From Microcoleus sp. CAWBG506 (lineage in GTDB: Bacteria; Cyanobacteriota; Cyanobacteriia; Cyanobacteriales; Microcoleaceae), in contig JAHREW010000001.1 in assembly GCA_020883125.1 (NCBI GenBank), forward strand, positions 140,225 to 204,224: a stretch of DNA of 64,000 bases, read 5' to 3'. The notes below the pieces were generated by a model. The model was not told the origin of the DNA. It ran no database searches and saw nothing but the letters and a program-made list of their open reading frames with translations. Positions 28,346 to 37,396 of the stretch are shown here, piece by piece. A program made the translations under genes and the position numbers. The number at the start of each line of letters is the position of its first letter. Position 1 is the stretch's first letter.

Positions 28346-28401
28346 AAACCCCTTGATTGCTGTACTAGGGCAAAGGGCACAAGTAAAACATTAAGCAATC
28401 A

Positions 28402-29055
28402 TCATCGAACAGCAGGAGAAAGTAACGTCACCCGGCGGCTGTCTACCAACATGGGCCAAAAACCTCGATCGCTCAATGCTTTTACCGCAGCAGTAGCAGC
28501 AGCTTGATCCGTTGTATAAGCCACGAACAAAAAAGGACGCTGCCCGTAAGAAGCTAAGCCTACTTGCTTCCCTAAAACTTGCCTCACTTGGGCGGCTAAT
28601 TCCGGTTGGTTAAAATAATCCACCAACACAGCATAACCGGCACCGAGGGGTTGGGGATTAAAGCCCACACTGCCATTGTCGGGATTAGTAGCTGGTTCAG
28701 GATTGTAGACTGGCAAATCTGGGGTAATAGATTGCGCGGGCTTACGCACCACGTAAGCCCGTAATCCGACAACTTCTTCGATATATTTCACCCAATCGCG
28801 AGCGATTTGCGAATTACGAAAGCCGCCAACTCGCGTTACCGTGTCAGTGATATATTGGCAAACTGTATTATTAGTATTTCCCGGAAAAGAACGTCTGGCT
28901 ATTTCTTGCTGTTCCTGAGTTTTGGTAACAATTAACAGTAGATACTCATCTGACTGAGGCGGTTGGCAAATCGGCTGAGCTTTCACAGAAATCGATGAAA
29001 TTGTCAAGGCACAAATGGAGATAAAGCCAGCATAAAATATCCGCAACTTAACCAT
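28402..29055 (-). CDS. Exported hypothetical protein with SPOR-like halves
   Basis: 217 residues. A signal peptide (MVKLRIFYAGFISICALTISSISVKAQ) precedes a mature part that starts with a possible disulfide pair (ICQPPQ, VCQYIT). Two similar segments, each ending in a Gly-phe/arg loop (VTRVGGFRNSQIARDW and the C-terminal KALSDRGFWPML), resemble SPOR-type peptidoglycan-binding repeats, but I am not certain. It lies 69 bp downstream of ycf54 on the same strand. Confidence 0.65.
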   Translation of the reverse strand: MVKLRIFYAGFISICALTISSISVKAQPICQPPQSDEYLLLIVTKTQEQQEIARRSFPGNTNNTVCQYITDTVTRVGGFRNSQIARDWVKYIEEVVGLRAYVVRKPAQSITPDLPVYNPEPATNPDNGSVGFNPQPLGAGYAVLVDYFNQPELAAQVRQVLGKQVGLASYGQRPFLFVAYTTDQAAATAAVKALSDRGFWPMLVDSRRVTLLSPAVR

Positions 29056-29124
29056 AAAATTGTTGATTTTGCTGATAAATATTGCCAGCTTTACAATCTA
29101 GCTTTTTGCTTCTTGCTAATTTGT

Positions 29125-29451
29125 TCATGCTAACTGTAGGGATACTAAGGCATCGGGGATAGTTTCTGAAGGTGATTCAAATTCACCTGTCAGTACATAT
29201 TCTAATCGCAGTTTCAACCAAGTGATGAATTTAGGATCTGTGGAAATAATGGCCGCTGAGGGCTGAGGGCATTTTGCCTTAACTTTCGCCATTGTCGGTG
29301 CTTCTAGGAAAGATGGCTGTTTAACTAACCAGAAGTCTATTTGTTTTTCTTGTTCTTGGTAGTTGCGAGTTCTTTCTTTGAATATTTCATCTAGGGCTTC
29401 CTCTTCTAATAAAAAGCGCTGGCTAGCTAAAACGTAGTAGTAGGTTGACAT
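29125..29451 (-). CDS. ycf54: Ycf54 homologue (DUF2488), Mg-protoporphyrin cyclase factor
   Basis: 108 residues. MSTYYYVLASQRFLLEEE, IDFWLVKQPSFLEAP, AKCPQPSAAIIST and LKLRLEYVLTGEF are hallmarks of Ycf54. In Synechocystis and plants this protein is needed for stability and activity of the AcsF/ChlE Mg-protoporphyrin IX monomethylester cyclase in chlorophyll synthesis. It is a small soluble protein that associates with the membrane enzyme complex. acsF is not in the window. It may share a transcript with the gene at 28402. Confidence 0.92.
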   Translation of the reverse strand: MSTYYYVLASQRFLLEEEALDEIFKERTRNYQEQEKQIDFWLVKQPSFLEAPTMAKVKAKCPQPSAAIISTDPKFITWLKLRLEYVLTGEFESPSETIPDALVSLQLA

Positions 29452-29864
29452 TTTTGGTGCTGGTTAGAGATTAGTGGTTAGGGTTGAACGTTCCTCGTAC
29501 CCTCATTTTTGCTGAGGTAGGAGCGGTGGGTTGAGTTGCTGGAGTGATGGAACTCTAAACTCTTGTGCCGTTTACTTTACCTTATTTGCTGTCATTTTGG
29601 ATAGGGGTAGAACTATGTTAAGCATAAATGTGACAAAATTTAATCAAGACTTACACAAAGAACCCAGTTTCTGAGAAAAATCGTCGCTTTTGCAGCCAGA
29701 GATATTGACGCATAAAAGTGCATCTCATTTTTGCAAATATATTCCTAGGGGCGAAGCATGACCGCAAACAATTTATTAGCAATCGCCAGAGATTTACGGA
29801 GGTCATGCTTCCTAGGGGCGAAATTGAGATGCACCCGAAGACTTCAGTCCTCACTACCAACTGT
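29452..29864. other. Intergenic region, 413 bp, containing a MITE-like element
   Basis: No gene. It has a decayed AAACCCGGTTTC-type repeat at 29656-29700 (GAACCCAGTTTCTGAG...) and the inverted-repeat element at 29718-29834. The short ORFs here merely read through these repeats. Confidence 0.55.
29718..29834. mobile_element. MITE-like element with GTGCATCTCA terminal inverted repeats
   Basis: The left end GTGCATCTCATTTTTG and the right end (complement GTGCATCTCAATTTCG) are inverted repeats. Inside, CCTAGGGGCGAAGCATGACC and GGTCATGCTTCCTAGGGG make a further partly nested pair. The element is 117 bp and carries no ORF. The GGGTGCATCT phrase also appears in the repeat at 1-245. Confidence 0.6.
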
Positions 29865-30773
29865 TTAAGGAATAGCAACTTCTCGCAACAATCTGTCAAC
29901 AATCGTCTTCGCCCTCCTCCCAGCCGCGGGAATTAATCGATGAGCAAGTACGTGGGGGGCCAAATTCTTGACATCATCGGGAGTCGCATAATCTCGGCCA
30001 GAAATAAACGCTAAAGCTTGGGCCGCACGATGCAAAGATACAGCACCTCGCGGACTAACTCCCAGAGTAATCTCCTCATCTTCGCGAGTCGATCGCACCA
30101 AATTCACAATATACTGTTTCAAATGCCCTTCCACCTTGACCGTCGCACACAAACGGCGCAACTCCTGCACCTGTTCCAAAGAAATACAAGGCTGCAAATC
30201 TTCCACCGCAAAACTATCAGACAACCTCTCCAACATTTGCAACTCTTCCAACTGTGCAGGATAACCCAAAGTCAAAGATAAAGTGAAGCGATCCATCTGG
30301 GCTTCTGGTAGCGGAAAAGTGCCTTGATATTCGATCGGATTTTGAGTGGCTATCACAAAAAACGGTGCTGGAACATTCCGAGAAACCCCGTCTACTGTCA
30401 CCTGCTTTTCTTCCATCACTTCCAGCAAAGCAGACTGAGTACGCGGTGTCGCCCGATTAATTTCATCCGCCAACAACACATTAGCAAACACTGGACCAGG
30501 CAAAAATTCAAACTTCCCGCTGCTGGGATTCCAAATATTAGTACCAGTGACATCCGTTGGTAACAAATCGGGAGTACATTGAATCCGCTGAAACTTTCCA
30601 TCGATAGAGCGCGCCAAAGACTTCGCCAACAGCGTTTTCCCCACACCAGGCACGTCTTCCAACAGCGCGTGTCCCCCCGAAAGCAGGGCTACAATCACCA
30701 AGCGAATCGCATCCGTCTTCCCAACAATAGTCTTGCCTAGATTTTGCTTGAGCCGATCGATGTTTTCTCTCAT
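29865..30773 (-). CDS. MoxR-family AAA+ ATPase
   Basis: 302 residues. Walker A is in EDVPGVGKTLLAKS and Walker B in VLLADEINRATPRTQSALL, followed by sensor 1 (FFVIATQNP) and the AAA_lid domain (SPRGAVSLHRAAQ). MoxR proteins act as chaperones for metal-cofactor or membrane complexes, often with a DUF58/VWA partner, but no such partner is adjacent here. It is 62 bp downstream of ribF on the same strand and probably shares its transcript. Confidence 0.92.
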   Translation of the reverse strand: MRENIDRLKQNLGKTIVGKTDAIRLVIVALLSGGHALLEDVPGVGKTLLAKSLARSIDGKFQRIQCTPDLLPTDVTGTNIWNPSSGKFEFLPGPVFANVLLADEINRATPRTQSALLEVMEEKQVTVDGVSRNVPAPFFVIATQNPIEYQGTFPLPEAQMDRFTLSLTLGYPAQLEELQMLERLSDSFAVEDLQPCISLEQVQELRRLCATVKVEGHLKQYIVNLVRSTREDEEITLGVSPRGAVSLHRAAQALAFISGRDYATPDDVKNLAPHVLAHRLIPAAGRRAKTIVDRLLREVAIP

Positions 30774-30835
30774 TTTTCTGATTTTTAATTGTTGAAACCA
30801 TTACAGAGAATGCCATTGGCCATCTTCCATTTTCC

Positions 30836-32059
30836 CTATAACAAAACACTTCTAGCAACATCACAATCTGCCTGAATTTGAGTTTTGAGAGCCTCCAGAG
30901 AAGGGAATTTTTGTTCAGGTCGCAAAAACTCCACCAAACTCACACTCAAGGTTTTGCCGTACAAATCCCCAGACCAATCTAACAGGTGAACTTCCACTGT
31001 TGGTTGCTGACCGTCCACTGTGGGACGACAGCCCACATTCATCACCCCATTGACCAAAGATACATCTAAGGATTCCCCCAGCATTAGAGATTTGGGATTT
31101 TCCCACTTATAGGAAGAACTTTCATCTGGGAAGACTCCATCTCCATCCTCGATCGATACTCGCACTGCATAGACACCAAAACGTGGCAAAAACTTGGAGG
31201 GTGGTAATTGAATATTAGCGGTAGGAAATCCAATCGTCCTGCCAAGCTGCTGTCCCCGAACTATGGGACCCACCAAACTGTAAGGACGGCCCAGCAACTG
31301 ATTTGCCCGTTGGAGGTCTCCGCTGGCTAGACTTTCGCGAATCACAGAACTGCTGATTCGTTCGCCACTACCGCAGGTGTGAAGTCCTACTAGAGTAACA
31401 TCAATGCCGTAGTTAGAGGCGATCGCCTGTAAATCCACAGCCGTGCCCGTCCGTCCCCGTCCAAAACGAAAATCCATTCCGACACTAATTCGACTCGCTT
31501 GCAGTTGTCCCACCAAAATTTCCTCGACAAACTCCTGGGCAGTCAAGGCCGCCAATTCGCGATCGAACGGCAGCAGCACAAGCTGCTCGACACCCATTGC
31601 TTCTAGCAATTCTATCTTTTCTGCCAGAGGAGTCAGCAGTTTTTTTGCTTGACCACTAAAAAACTCTTGTGGGTGCGGATCGAATGTCACCACCGTTCCG
31701 TAAAACCTCACGGCCCCATCAGAGTTCCAGCCTGGAATCTCCTTGTCTTCAGTCCGAGTCTGGGACAAACCAACATCAGAATGCTTGCCCCAGTGGGCGA
31801 GGACGAGGCTGTCTGCCGGATCAAACTCCCTCGTAGTCTCCGGTTCAAAAACCAAATTTTCGTTGTTATTAGGCCCTGGTTGTCCCAAATCCCGCTGCGG
31901 TGCAGAAACAGTCGCCGAAATCTGCCCAGAATTTTCCCGAATCGATCGATTTAAAATTGGCTGCACGACTTGTCGATGCCCTAGGTGGAAACCATCAAAG
32001 TTTCCCAAGGCAACGGCAGTTGGAGTCAGAGCAGCAGTACAAGAATAAGTTACCCACAC
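30836..32059 (-). CDS. ribF: Bifunctional riboflavin kinase/FAD synthetase with unusual insertions
   Basis: The FMN adenylyltransferase domain opens with ALGNFDGFHLGHRQ (HxGH nucleotidyltransferase motif) and continues after an insert with VTFDPHPQEFF, LPFDRELAAL and GMDFRFGRGRTG. The C-terminal riboflavin kinase domain has GRTIGFPTAN, NVGCRPTVDG and EVHLLDW. It converts riboflavin to FMN and FAD. The length (407) is about 80 more than usual: residues about 38-117 are a hydrophilic, low-complexity insert, and a second insert (about 310-335) interrupts the kinase domain. Both are in frame. Confidence 0.93.
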   Translation of the reverse strand: MWVTYSCTAALTPTAVALGNFDGFHLGHRQVVQPILNRSIRENSGQISATVSAPQRDLGQPGPNNNENLVFEPETTREFDPADSLVLAHWGKHSDVGLSQTRTEDKEIPGWNSDGAVRFYGTVVTFDPHPQEFFSGQAKKLLTPLAEKIELLEAMGVEQLVLLPFDRELAALTAQEFVEEILVGQLQASRISVGMDFRFGRGRTGTAVDLQAIASNYGIDVTLVGLHTCGSGERISSSVIRESLASGDLQRANQLLGRPYSLVGPIVRGQQLGRTIGFPTANIQLPPSKFLPRFGVYAVRVSIEDGDGVFPDESSSYKWENPKSLMLGESLDVSLVNGVMNVGCRPTVDGQQPTVEVHLLDWSGDLYGKTLSVSLVEFLRPEQKFPSLEALKTQIQADCDVARSVLL

Positions 32060-32126
32060 GCTTTAAATTTTCACACACTTAGTCTGATTGCGATCGTCAT
32101 CCAAATTTATGTTCAAAATACAACCA

Positions 32127-33020
32127 CTAAATCAATTTCTCATCGAACTTCTCAGGGACACTCTTTTCAGGAGGAAGCAACTGTAACGACAAACCTTCCC
32201 GCGCCATCAAACTGTTCGGGAACCTTTGAGCAACTTGCTCTCCCACTTTGTCTAAGAACTCATCATTGTGCAAAGGATCGTGGTGAAAAATCACCAACTT
32301 TTTGACGTTAGCCGCCTTAGCCACTTTCACCGCTTCCTGCCAAGTCGAATGTCCCCAGCCAACCCGGCTCGACTTTTCCGAATAATACTCCTCATCGGTA
32401 TAAGTAGCATCGTAGATCAGGACCTCAGCATCCTGAGCTAATTTCACCACATTTTTATCCAAGGTGTCTGCAAAATGTTCTGTATCACTCACATAAGCCG
32501 CCGCATAGCCCCGCCAGTTAACTCGGTAGCCCATAGCTTCTCCTGGATGGTTCAACAAAGCAGTTTCCACCTCTATCTCCCCGATTTTCACTGTATCGCC
32601 GACTTTAATATCCTTGAACTTCAGGTCTGCACCCATAATTTGTAGGGGGACTGGAAAATTTGGGTGAAGCATCTGGTCGTTTAGGCGCTGCTGGATAGTA
32701 GCTTGGTTAGGAGCAACAGCACCATAGATGTGAAAACAATTGCCCTTGACAAAAGCTGGGACAAAAAACGGAAATCCTTGAATGTGATCCCAGTGAGAGT
32801 GAGTGAAAAACATATGAGCTTCTACAGGCATCTGCGACAGGAGAGTTTGTCCCAAAACCCGTAACCCTGTACCGCCATCGAAAATCAAGCGACTGTCGCC
32901 CACTCGCATTTCAATACAGGGTGTGTTGCCCCCGTAACGTACTGTTTCAGCTCCCGGAGACGCTATGCTACCTCTAACGCCCCAGAAGTGAACTGTGAAT
33001 TGGCTTTGCATACTAGACAT
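32127..33020 (-). CDS. Metallo-beta-lactamase-fold hydrolase
   Basis: 297 residues. The dinuclear metal site is visible in FTHSHWDHIQGFP (HxHxDH), LLNHPGEAMGY and YVSDTEHF, with a late His in VIFHHDPLHND. The opening VHFWGVRGSIASPG is typical of a cyclic-nucleotide phosphodiesterase/RNase Z-like subgroup of the fold. The substrate is unknown. It is soluble and is the first gene in the minus-strand run MBL-ribF-moxR, with a 67-bp gap to ribF. Confidence 0.88.
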   Translation of the reverse strand: MSSMQSQFTVHFWGVRGSIASPGAETVRYGGNTPCIEMRVGDSRLIFDGGTGLRVLGQTLLSQMPVEAHMFFTHSHWDHIQGFPFFVPAFVKGNCFHIYGAVAPNQATIQQRLNDQMLHPNFPVPLQIMGADLKFKDIKVGDTVKIGEIEVETALLNHPGEAMGYRVNWRGYAAAYVSDTEHFADTLDKNVVKLAQDAEVLIYDATYTDEEYYSEKSSRVGWGHSTWQEAVKVAKAANVKKLVIFHHDPLHNDEFLDKVGEQVAQRFPNSLMAREGLSLQLLPPEKSVPEKFDEKLI

Positions 33021-33074
33021 GGGTTTTCCTGCAAGATTGCTCCGGCGATCTGTTGGTAAGGTGTTTACATCTTG

Positions 33075-33110
33075 TTGACATACTCACCGCCCTTTCATGT
33101 GCGGTGATTC
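33075..33110 (-). mobile_element. IS605-type right-end hairpin (relic)
   Basis: TCACCGC/GCGGTGA with a 10-nt loop (33084-33107), bordered by TTGACATAC and ATTCTTGAC. The same border wording surrounds a hairpin at 49656-49696, so both mark right ends of one IS family. Confidence 0.65.
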
Positions 33111-33145
33111 TTGACGCTTCACCAGGGTCTGCTACCAAAGTAGTC

Positions 33146-33290
33146 TTACGTCCCTTCTGCGTCCGATCGCGAGTCGTGGCAATGCCCTGTCCCGACTTTA
33201 TTTATATTTTTAGCTGCATTCAAGTCTCTGTGTTTGTAAGGGCTGTGCCATCAAACCTCAGCTCTCGGAAGTCTCGATCGCAACTATTAT
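33146..33290 (-). pseudogene. TnpB C-terminal relic (IS200/IS605 family)
   Basis: On the minus strand, codons from 33232 down to a TAA at 33146-33148 read HRDLNAAKNINKVGTGHC, which carries the RuvC-III/zinc-finger hallmark of TnpB (xRDxNAAxNI). Upstream the frame is damaged: a TGA precedes WHSPYK. The rest of the gene is missing. Downstream lies a family-typical right-end hairpin. Confidence 0.75.
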
Positions 33291-34100
33291 TTTTTTGAGC
33301 TGTATTTGTTAACATTTGGTAACAAATACATTATTTGAAATGCTGTCTCGAATTTTGTGTGTATCCAATATTGATAGCAGCATTCCCATCTCGATTACAA
33401 ATGTTACCACTACTTTACCGGGTTTGAGGCCGATCGGACAAAGTGGAAGGTCTCCTATCTCCTGCTCCAACGCAGGAGGGAGTGCTATCAACAAGCACTC
33501 GTTTAATGATAACTGAACTCTAGCAGTTTAGGGTAAAGAAGTCGCTAGATGCCCCGTGCAGGCTTCCCAGAGCATTGGGCGCTATTGAGACTGCTATACA
33601 AATACTAGACAAGTCGGCTCTCCTGGCTATCCGGTGATTAGTATAGCTTATATGTTTCAGGGTAAGGGTTTGGGCGACTTGATTGCAAATATTTTGTGCT
33701 GTGCAATACAGTTTGCACCACAAATCTAAGAGATCCCAAACTTTTTAGCCTTGTATTCTAACTGACGTTTGAATTCATGGAATCCACCATAAAAATTAAC
33801 AAAATAGTTGACATCTACCCAAAAAATATTTGTAATCGCAGCCGAGAATGTGATATTAATTTAATATAAATTACCACATATTTTATCATAAATAAAAGTT
33901 TTTTCACGGAATGTATTCATATAAAAATCAAATTAATTATGTGTCAAAGCTATGGATTCAGGAGTTTTGATGCCAGGATTTTTGGGGCGTGAGGTTGCCT
34001 ATGATATTCCAAGGTTTTTGCGTTTAGTGGTAGGCGGTTCTCACCCTCATTGCTGGTTGTTGTTACTATTTCAATATACAAATTGATCCAAAAACTCAGT

Positions 34101-35015
34101 ATGGAACGAGTCAAAAAAACTACAGCCAAAATGCCTCCCAGACAAGAGGAACTGTCAGAAGCTAATGACCAAGTGCGATCGGACCACTTGCAGAAATTAC
34201 CCTCATCCATGACCGATGTCCAGGTTTTGAAGAAATATACACCGGAAAACCGTCCATTTCCTCAAACTATACCACCAGCCGTTCCTGAGTCAGCCAGACA
34301 CGCCAGGATTGACTTTCAAAGATCCTCGGACCGGCCTGTGGTTTCTACTACCTTGCTCAAATGGGTGTTAGGGCGTTGGAATCGATCGTCTGGCACCCTG
34401 GCAGTTTTAACAGCTTCAGCAGTTTGGGGCTGGTGGAACAGTCAATTACTGGCTGCTACGGGCTTGGGAATCGGAGCGATGATGTTGGTTTACCGGGCAC
34501 AGTCCTGGGATTGGCAACAATTGCGATCGAACATGGAGCAATTTTGGGACAGCCCCAGCCGACGGTTGGTAGTAGCGGTGGGTAGTGGCGGTCTTGCTAC
34601 TTTAGGAACTTACATGAGTTTCTCAATTTGGGAACAGTCAGAGAGTCACTCGATCGCTCTGAGCGCAATTTTACAAAATTTGGGGACGATCGCCATTGTG
34701 GTATTGTTGATGCGGCAAGTCTGGAGCCAAAGTGCTTCCAAAGATGAAGCAGTAATCGATGGCATCCTGGCAAATCTGACTGATGCAGACCCTGTAAAGC
34801 GTTTGATAGCAGTGCGACAAATGACCGATTTGGTCAAAAGCCCTGGGTTTTGGAAACCCAGTTCCCTCAAAAATTCCATCGGCCTGTCCCACACTGCTGA
34901 GTGCTTTCGCTTGATGCTGAATCAAGAACCAGAATCTATAGTCCGCAATGCCCTTCTAGAAGGTTTGCAGACTTTGGACTCTCTACATTGTTCTGAAAAA
35001 ACCAAATCAAGCTGA
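34101..35015 (+). CDS. Membrane protein with C-terminal HEAT-like region, unknown function
   Basis: 304 residues from the ATG at 34101 (MERVKKTTAKMPPRQ); the frame runs up to a TTG at 34050. The N-terminal about 90 residues are hydrophilic and Pro-rich. Hydrophobic helices lie at about 97-131, 153-176 and 184-207, followed by a soluble tail (DADPVKRLIAVRQMTDLV...EPESIVRNALLEGLQTL) whose spacing resembles HEAT/armadillo repeats. Probably an integral membrane protein with a cytoplasmic interaction domain. I do not recognise the family. Confidence 0.6.
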   Translation: MERVKKTTAKMPPRQEELSEANDQVRSDHLQKLPSSMTDVQVLKKYTPENRPFPQTIPPAVPESARHARIDFQRSSDRPVVSTTLLKWVLGRWNRSSGTLAVLTASAVWGWWNSQLLAATGLGIGAMMLVYRAQSWDWQQLRSNMEQFWDSPSRRLVVAVGSGGLATLGTYMSFSIWEQSESHSIALSAILQNLGTIAIVVLLMRQVWSQSASKDEAVIDGILANLTDADPVKRLIAVRQMTDLVKSPGFWKPSSLKNSIGLSHTAECFRLMLNQEPESIVRNALLEGLQTLDSLHCSEKTKSS

Positions 35016-35047
35016 GTCGTTAAAAATTAATTTTGAATTCGGAATTT

Positions 35048-35665
35048 TTAAAAGCCAAAAATTAAATCATGGACTACTAGCTGACCGTCAAAAGCGTAAA
35101 AAGTGATTCGAGAAATATTTGGTGCTTTAACACGCAGTTCTGTGCTCGGCTTAATGGCAGAATTAGACCCTACCAGATTGGGTCCTGGCATTTCATCCTG
35201 AGCAATTTGGACACCATCGATGTCGCAAGCAGACAAAACCGTTCGCCGGGAACTGGTGACAAGTCCTGACACAAAGCGAACTGGATACTTAAAAGAGATT
35301 TCTATCTGTCCACTTTTGGGGGCTCCCATTAAAATTGTGATCCCAGGAACCGTCAAAAATGCTGGGTTGGAAGGTTGGATTGCCACCACATTGGTAAAAG
35401 TTAGCCCCCAATGTTTAAACTGGTGTTCTACTACTTCAAAGCATTTCAACTCTTCTAAAGCTAGTCGCACAGAATCCGGTGCCACAGCAGGCATCCGAGG
35501 CTCTGCTCCCCCCACAGAGCGGTCGGGAGTAGCGACCACAACATTATTTTTGCCGTTTAAATCTACGCTTCGACATGGAGTCTCAAATTCTGCTATCCTG
35601 TCAGACTGAAGACTTTTTGTGTCAACCATAAAACCCTCGCGATCCCTTTTCCTGAGCAGTTGCAT
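35048..35665 (-). CDS. Hypothetical protein, beta-rich
   Basis: 205 residues from the first ATG, or 193 from Met13 (35629), which has GAGGG seven bases upstream; the first ATG also has GGGAGG. The C-terminal half is strongly beta-like (GITILMGAPKSGQIEISF, VRFVSGLVTSS, ELRVKAPNISRITFYAFDGQ) and reminiscent of a jelly-roll or carbohydrate-binding-like sheet. There is no signal peptide. Function is unknown. It is convergent with the membrane protein gene at 34101. Confidence 0.6.
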   Translation of the reverse strand: MQLLRKRDREGFMVDTKSLQSDRIAEFETPCRSVDLNGKNNVVVATPDRSVGGAEPRMPAVAPDSVRLALEELKCFEVVEHQFKHWGLTFTNVVAIQPSNPAFLTVPGITILMGAPKSGQIEISFKYPVRFVSGLVTSSRRTVLSACDIDGVQIAQDEMPGPNLVGSNSAIKPSTELRVKAPNISRITFYAFDGQLVVHDLIFGF

Positions 35666-36356
35666 CGTTAGTAGACCTCCCTGAGATTAGTTATTTTTGG
35701 TGGGGTGGAATCGATCGGGGGGCGACTAATGATAGCCAGCCCCCCCATTCAGCATAAAAAACCGATCCTCACCCTTCTAACAAAGACTTTCGACATCAAA
35801 AGTCCCTGCTCCGCAAAGTATCGTGATTAATTAGACATCTCCCATAATTCCTGTGGGATAGGCATCCAGCCAGCCTTTGACAGCCTTGTTAGGAGAGATC
35901 TATTGGTTATTTAGTCCCACTTTTGTGATAACTTCAGCATTTGGGTAGAGCACTACCTATCCATTGTCAATTATTGTCCCGTAAATTAGTTACCAAAGTC
36001 AGACCGATCGACCGCAAACCCACCCTGGGCTGTGAAAGAGAGCTTTAGCACTCTAACTTTGCAAGCATCGCTTTGAGATAGCAGCTCACTGAGTTTTTCA
36101 GCATGAGGGGTATTACCCATCACCTTGCTATTATCTCCGATCCACAGTAGTTTGCAAGGGTGAGGATAACTACACAGCCCCAGATCAAAAATCCCAAAAC
36201 TTGCTTCCTGTGTGTAGTTTGACCCTTCACCTGTAATTTCATATAATTAAATCAATACTCAAACTTTACAAAACCACCCTCAACTAAACAATTTTTTTTA
36301 CATTCAGACTGATGCCAGACCCAAATCTACCATCTCACCACAATTGAGGTTTATTT
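35666..36356. other. Intergenic region, 691 bp
   Basis: 35690-35850 contains G- and C-runs (GGGGGGCGAC/AGCCCCCCC, a possible hairpin at about 35718-35747). 35986-36242 may be a broken minus-strand gene, listed separately. Nothing recognisable lies in the rest. Confidence 0.5.
35986..36242 (-). pseudogene. Possible frameshifted small gene
   Basis: On the minus strand, an ATG at 36242 opens MKLQVKGQTTHRKQV followed by a hydrophobic LGFLIWGCVVILTLANYC (signal or anchor-like). Another frame then reads KLLWIGDNSKVMGNTPHAE and LSELLSQSDACKVRVLKLSF to a TAA at 35986. Joining them needs one frameshift near 36130-36170. The coding look is subjective, and no family is recognised. Confidence 0.25.
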
Positions 36357-37262
36357 ATGCTTTTGCCCCTAGGCTTCGGTCAACGATCGACAGTTACTTC
36401 CCAAGGTCGAATGGTGTACTACACTGCGGAAAAAACGCCTTGGATGAAGATACCTACTTCAACTTCGGACAATTTGCCGAACTTGGTATTTTTTCACGGT
36501 TTTGGAGGCGGTTCCAGTGCCTACGAGTGGTCGAAAGTTTATCCGGCTTTTGCTGCTGACTATCGAGTTTTGGCACCGGATTTAATCGGCTGGGGACGAT
36601 CGGAACATCCGGCTAAAAATTACAAGGTTGACGATTATATCACATCTTTAATCGAATTTCTGGAAAAAACTTGCGGCAGTGCGACAGATGTGATAGCTTC
36701 TTCTCTGACTGGGGCGATCGCAATTCGAGCTGCGATCGCCAGACCAGACCTGTTCAAATCCCTGATTTTGACCACACCTAGCGGTTTGTCGGACTTTGGC
36801 AAAGATTACAGCAAAAGTTTATTTGCTCAAATAGTCAGCACACCTATTTTAGACCGCTTGCTTTACAGTACCGGAATTGCCACCGATGGGGGCATCCGCA
36901 ACTTTCTAGAACAGCGGCAATTTGCTGACAATCGCCTAGTTTACCAAGAAATCGTAGATGCTTACCTAGAATCTGCCTTGGAACCGAATGCAGAGTATGC
37001 CGCTCTTTCTTTTGTGCGAGGAGATTTATCCTTCGATTTATCCCTATACATCACTCAGCTAACAACACCGACAGTGATGATTTGGGGAGAAAAGTCACAA
37101 TTTACCAGCCCTGAGATTGGCCAGCGATTGGCCAATCTCAACCCCGAAGCCATCAAAGTCTTCCAAATTTTGGAAAATGTCGGTTTGACACCGCAGCTAG
37201 AAATTCCCGCTGTCACCATTGGCTTGATCCGGCAATATTTAAAGTTGCTATCGCAAGGGTGA
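36357..37262 (+). CDS. Alpha/beta-fold hydrolase
   Basis: 301 residues. The oxyanion region FFHGFGGGSSAYEW, the strand LAPDLIGWGRSEHP and the nucleophile region VIASSLTGAIA (Ser in a Ser-x-x-Gly rather than a strict GxSxG context) indicate a lipase/esterase- or lyase-like alpha/beta hydrolase. The C-terminal MIWGEKSQFTSPE carries the acid residue region. The final His is not obvious: the C-terminus reads NVGLTPQLEIPA where homologues usually have a His, so activity may be altered. No signal peptide is visible. Confidence 0.82.
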   Translation: MLLPLGFGQRSTVTSQGRMVYYTAEKTPWMKIPTSTSDNLPNLVFFHGFGGGSSAYEWSKVYPAFAADYRVLAPDLIGWGRSEHPAKNYKVDDYITSLIEFLEKTCGSATDVIASSLTGAIAIRAAIARPDLFKSLILTTPSGLSDFGKDYSKSLFAQIVSTPILDRLLYSTGIATDGGIRNFLEQRQFADNRLVYQEIVDAYLESALEPNAEYAALSFVRGDLSFDLSLYITQLTTPTVMIWGEKSQFTSPEIGQRLANLNPEAIKVFQILENVGLTPQLEIPAVTIGLIRQYLKLLSQG

Positions 37263-37297
37263 AAAGTAAACTGACAACGGCCAGTTGTTATGGGTTA

Positions 37298-37394
37298 TTG
37301 TTTATTGGTTATGAGTTATGAGTTATGAGTGATTATAATGTGAATAACTAATAACTAATAACAAATAACTAATAACTAATAACAAATAACTAAT
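37298..37394. repeat. Heptamer arrays (GTTATGA and TAACTAA units)
   Basis: GGTTATGAGTTATGAGTTATGAG is followed by AATAACTAATAACAAATAAC repeats. They fill the gap between the convergent hydrolase and DUF4330 genes. Confidence 0.8.
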
Positions 37395-37396
37395 AG

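Larger units (their letters stand above)
33021..34100. other. Intergenic region, 1080 bp
   Basis: The left part holds a tnpB relic (33075-33290). From about 33300 to 34100 the sequence is A/T-rich; the small ORFs at 33309-33494 (minus), 33316-33516 (plus) and 33520-33723 (minus) have no recognisable content. No RNA gene is evident to me. Confidence 0.5.

Noticed and set aside
33316-33516. Small plus-strand ORF of 66 codons beside the tnpB relic
   Set aside because: No recognisable motif or ribosome binding site, and an overlapping minus-strand ORF is equally open.
35666-36356. Structured RNA (6S or riboswitch) in the 691-bp gap
   Set aside because: I could not find a long closing stem or known conserved core; only a G/C-run hairpin is visible.
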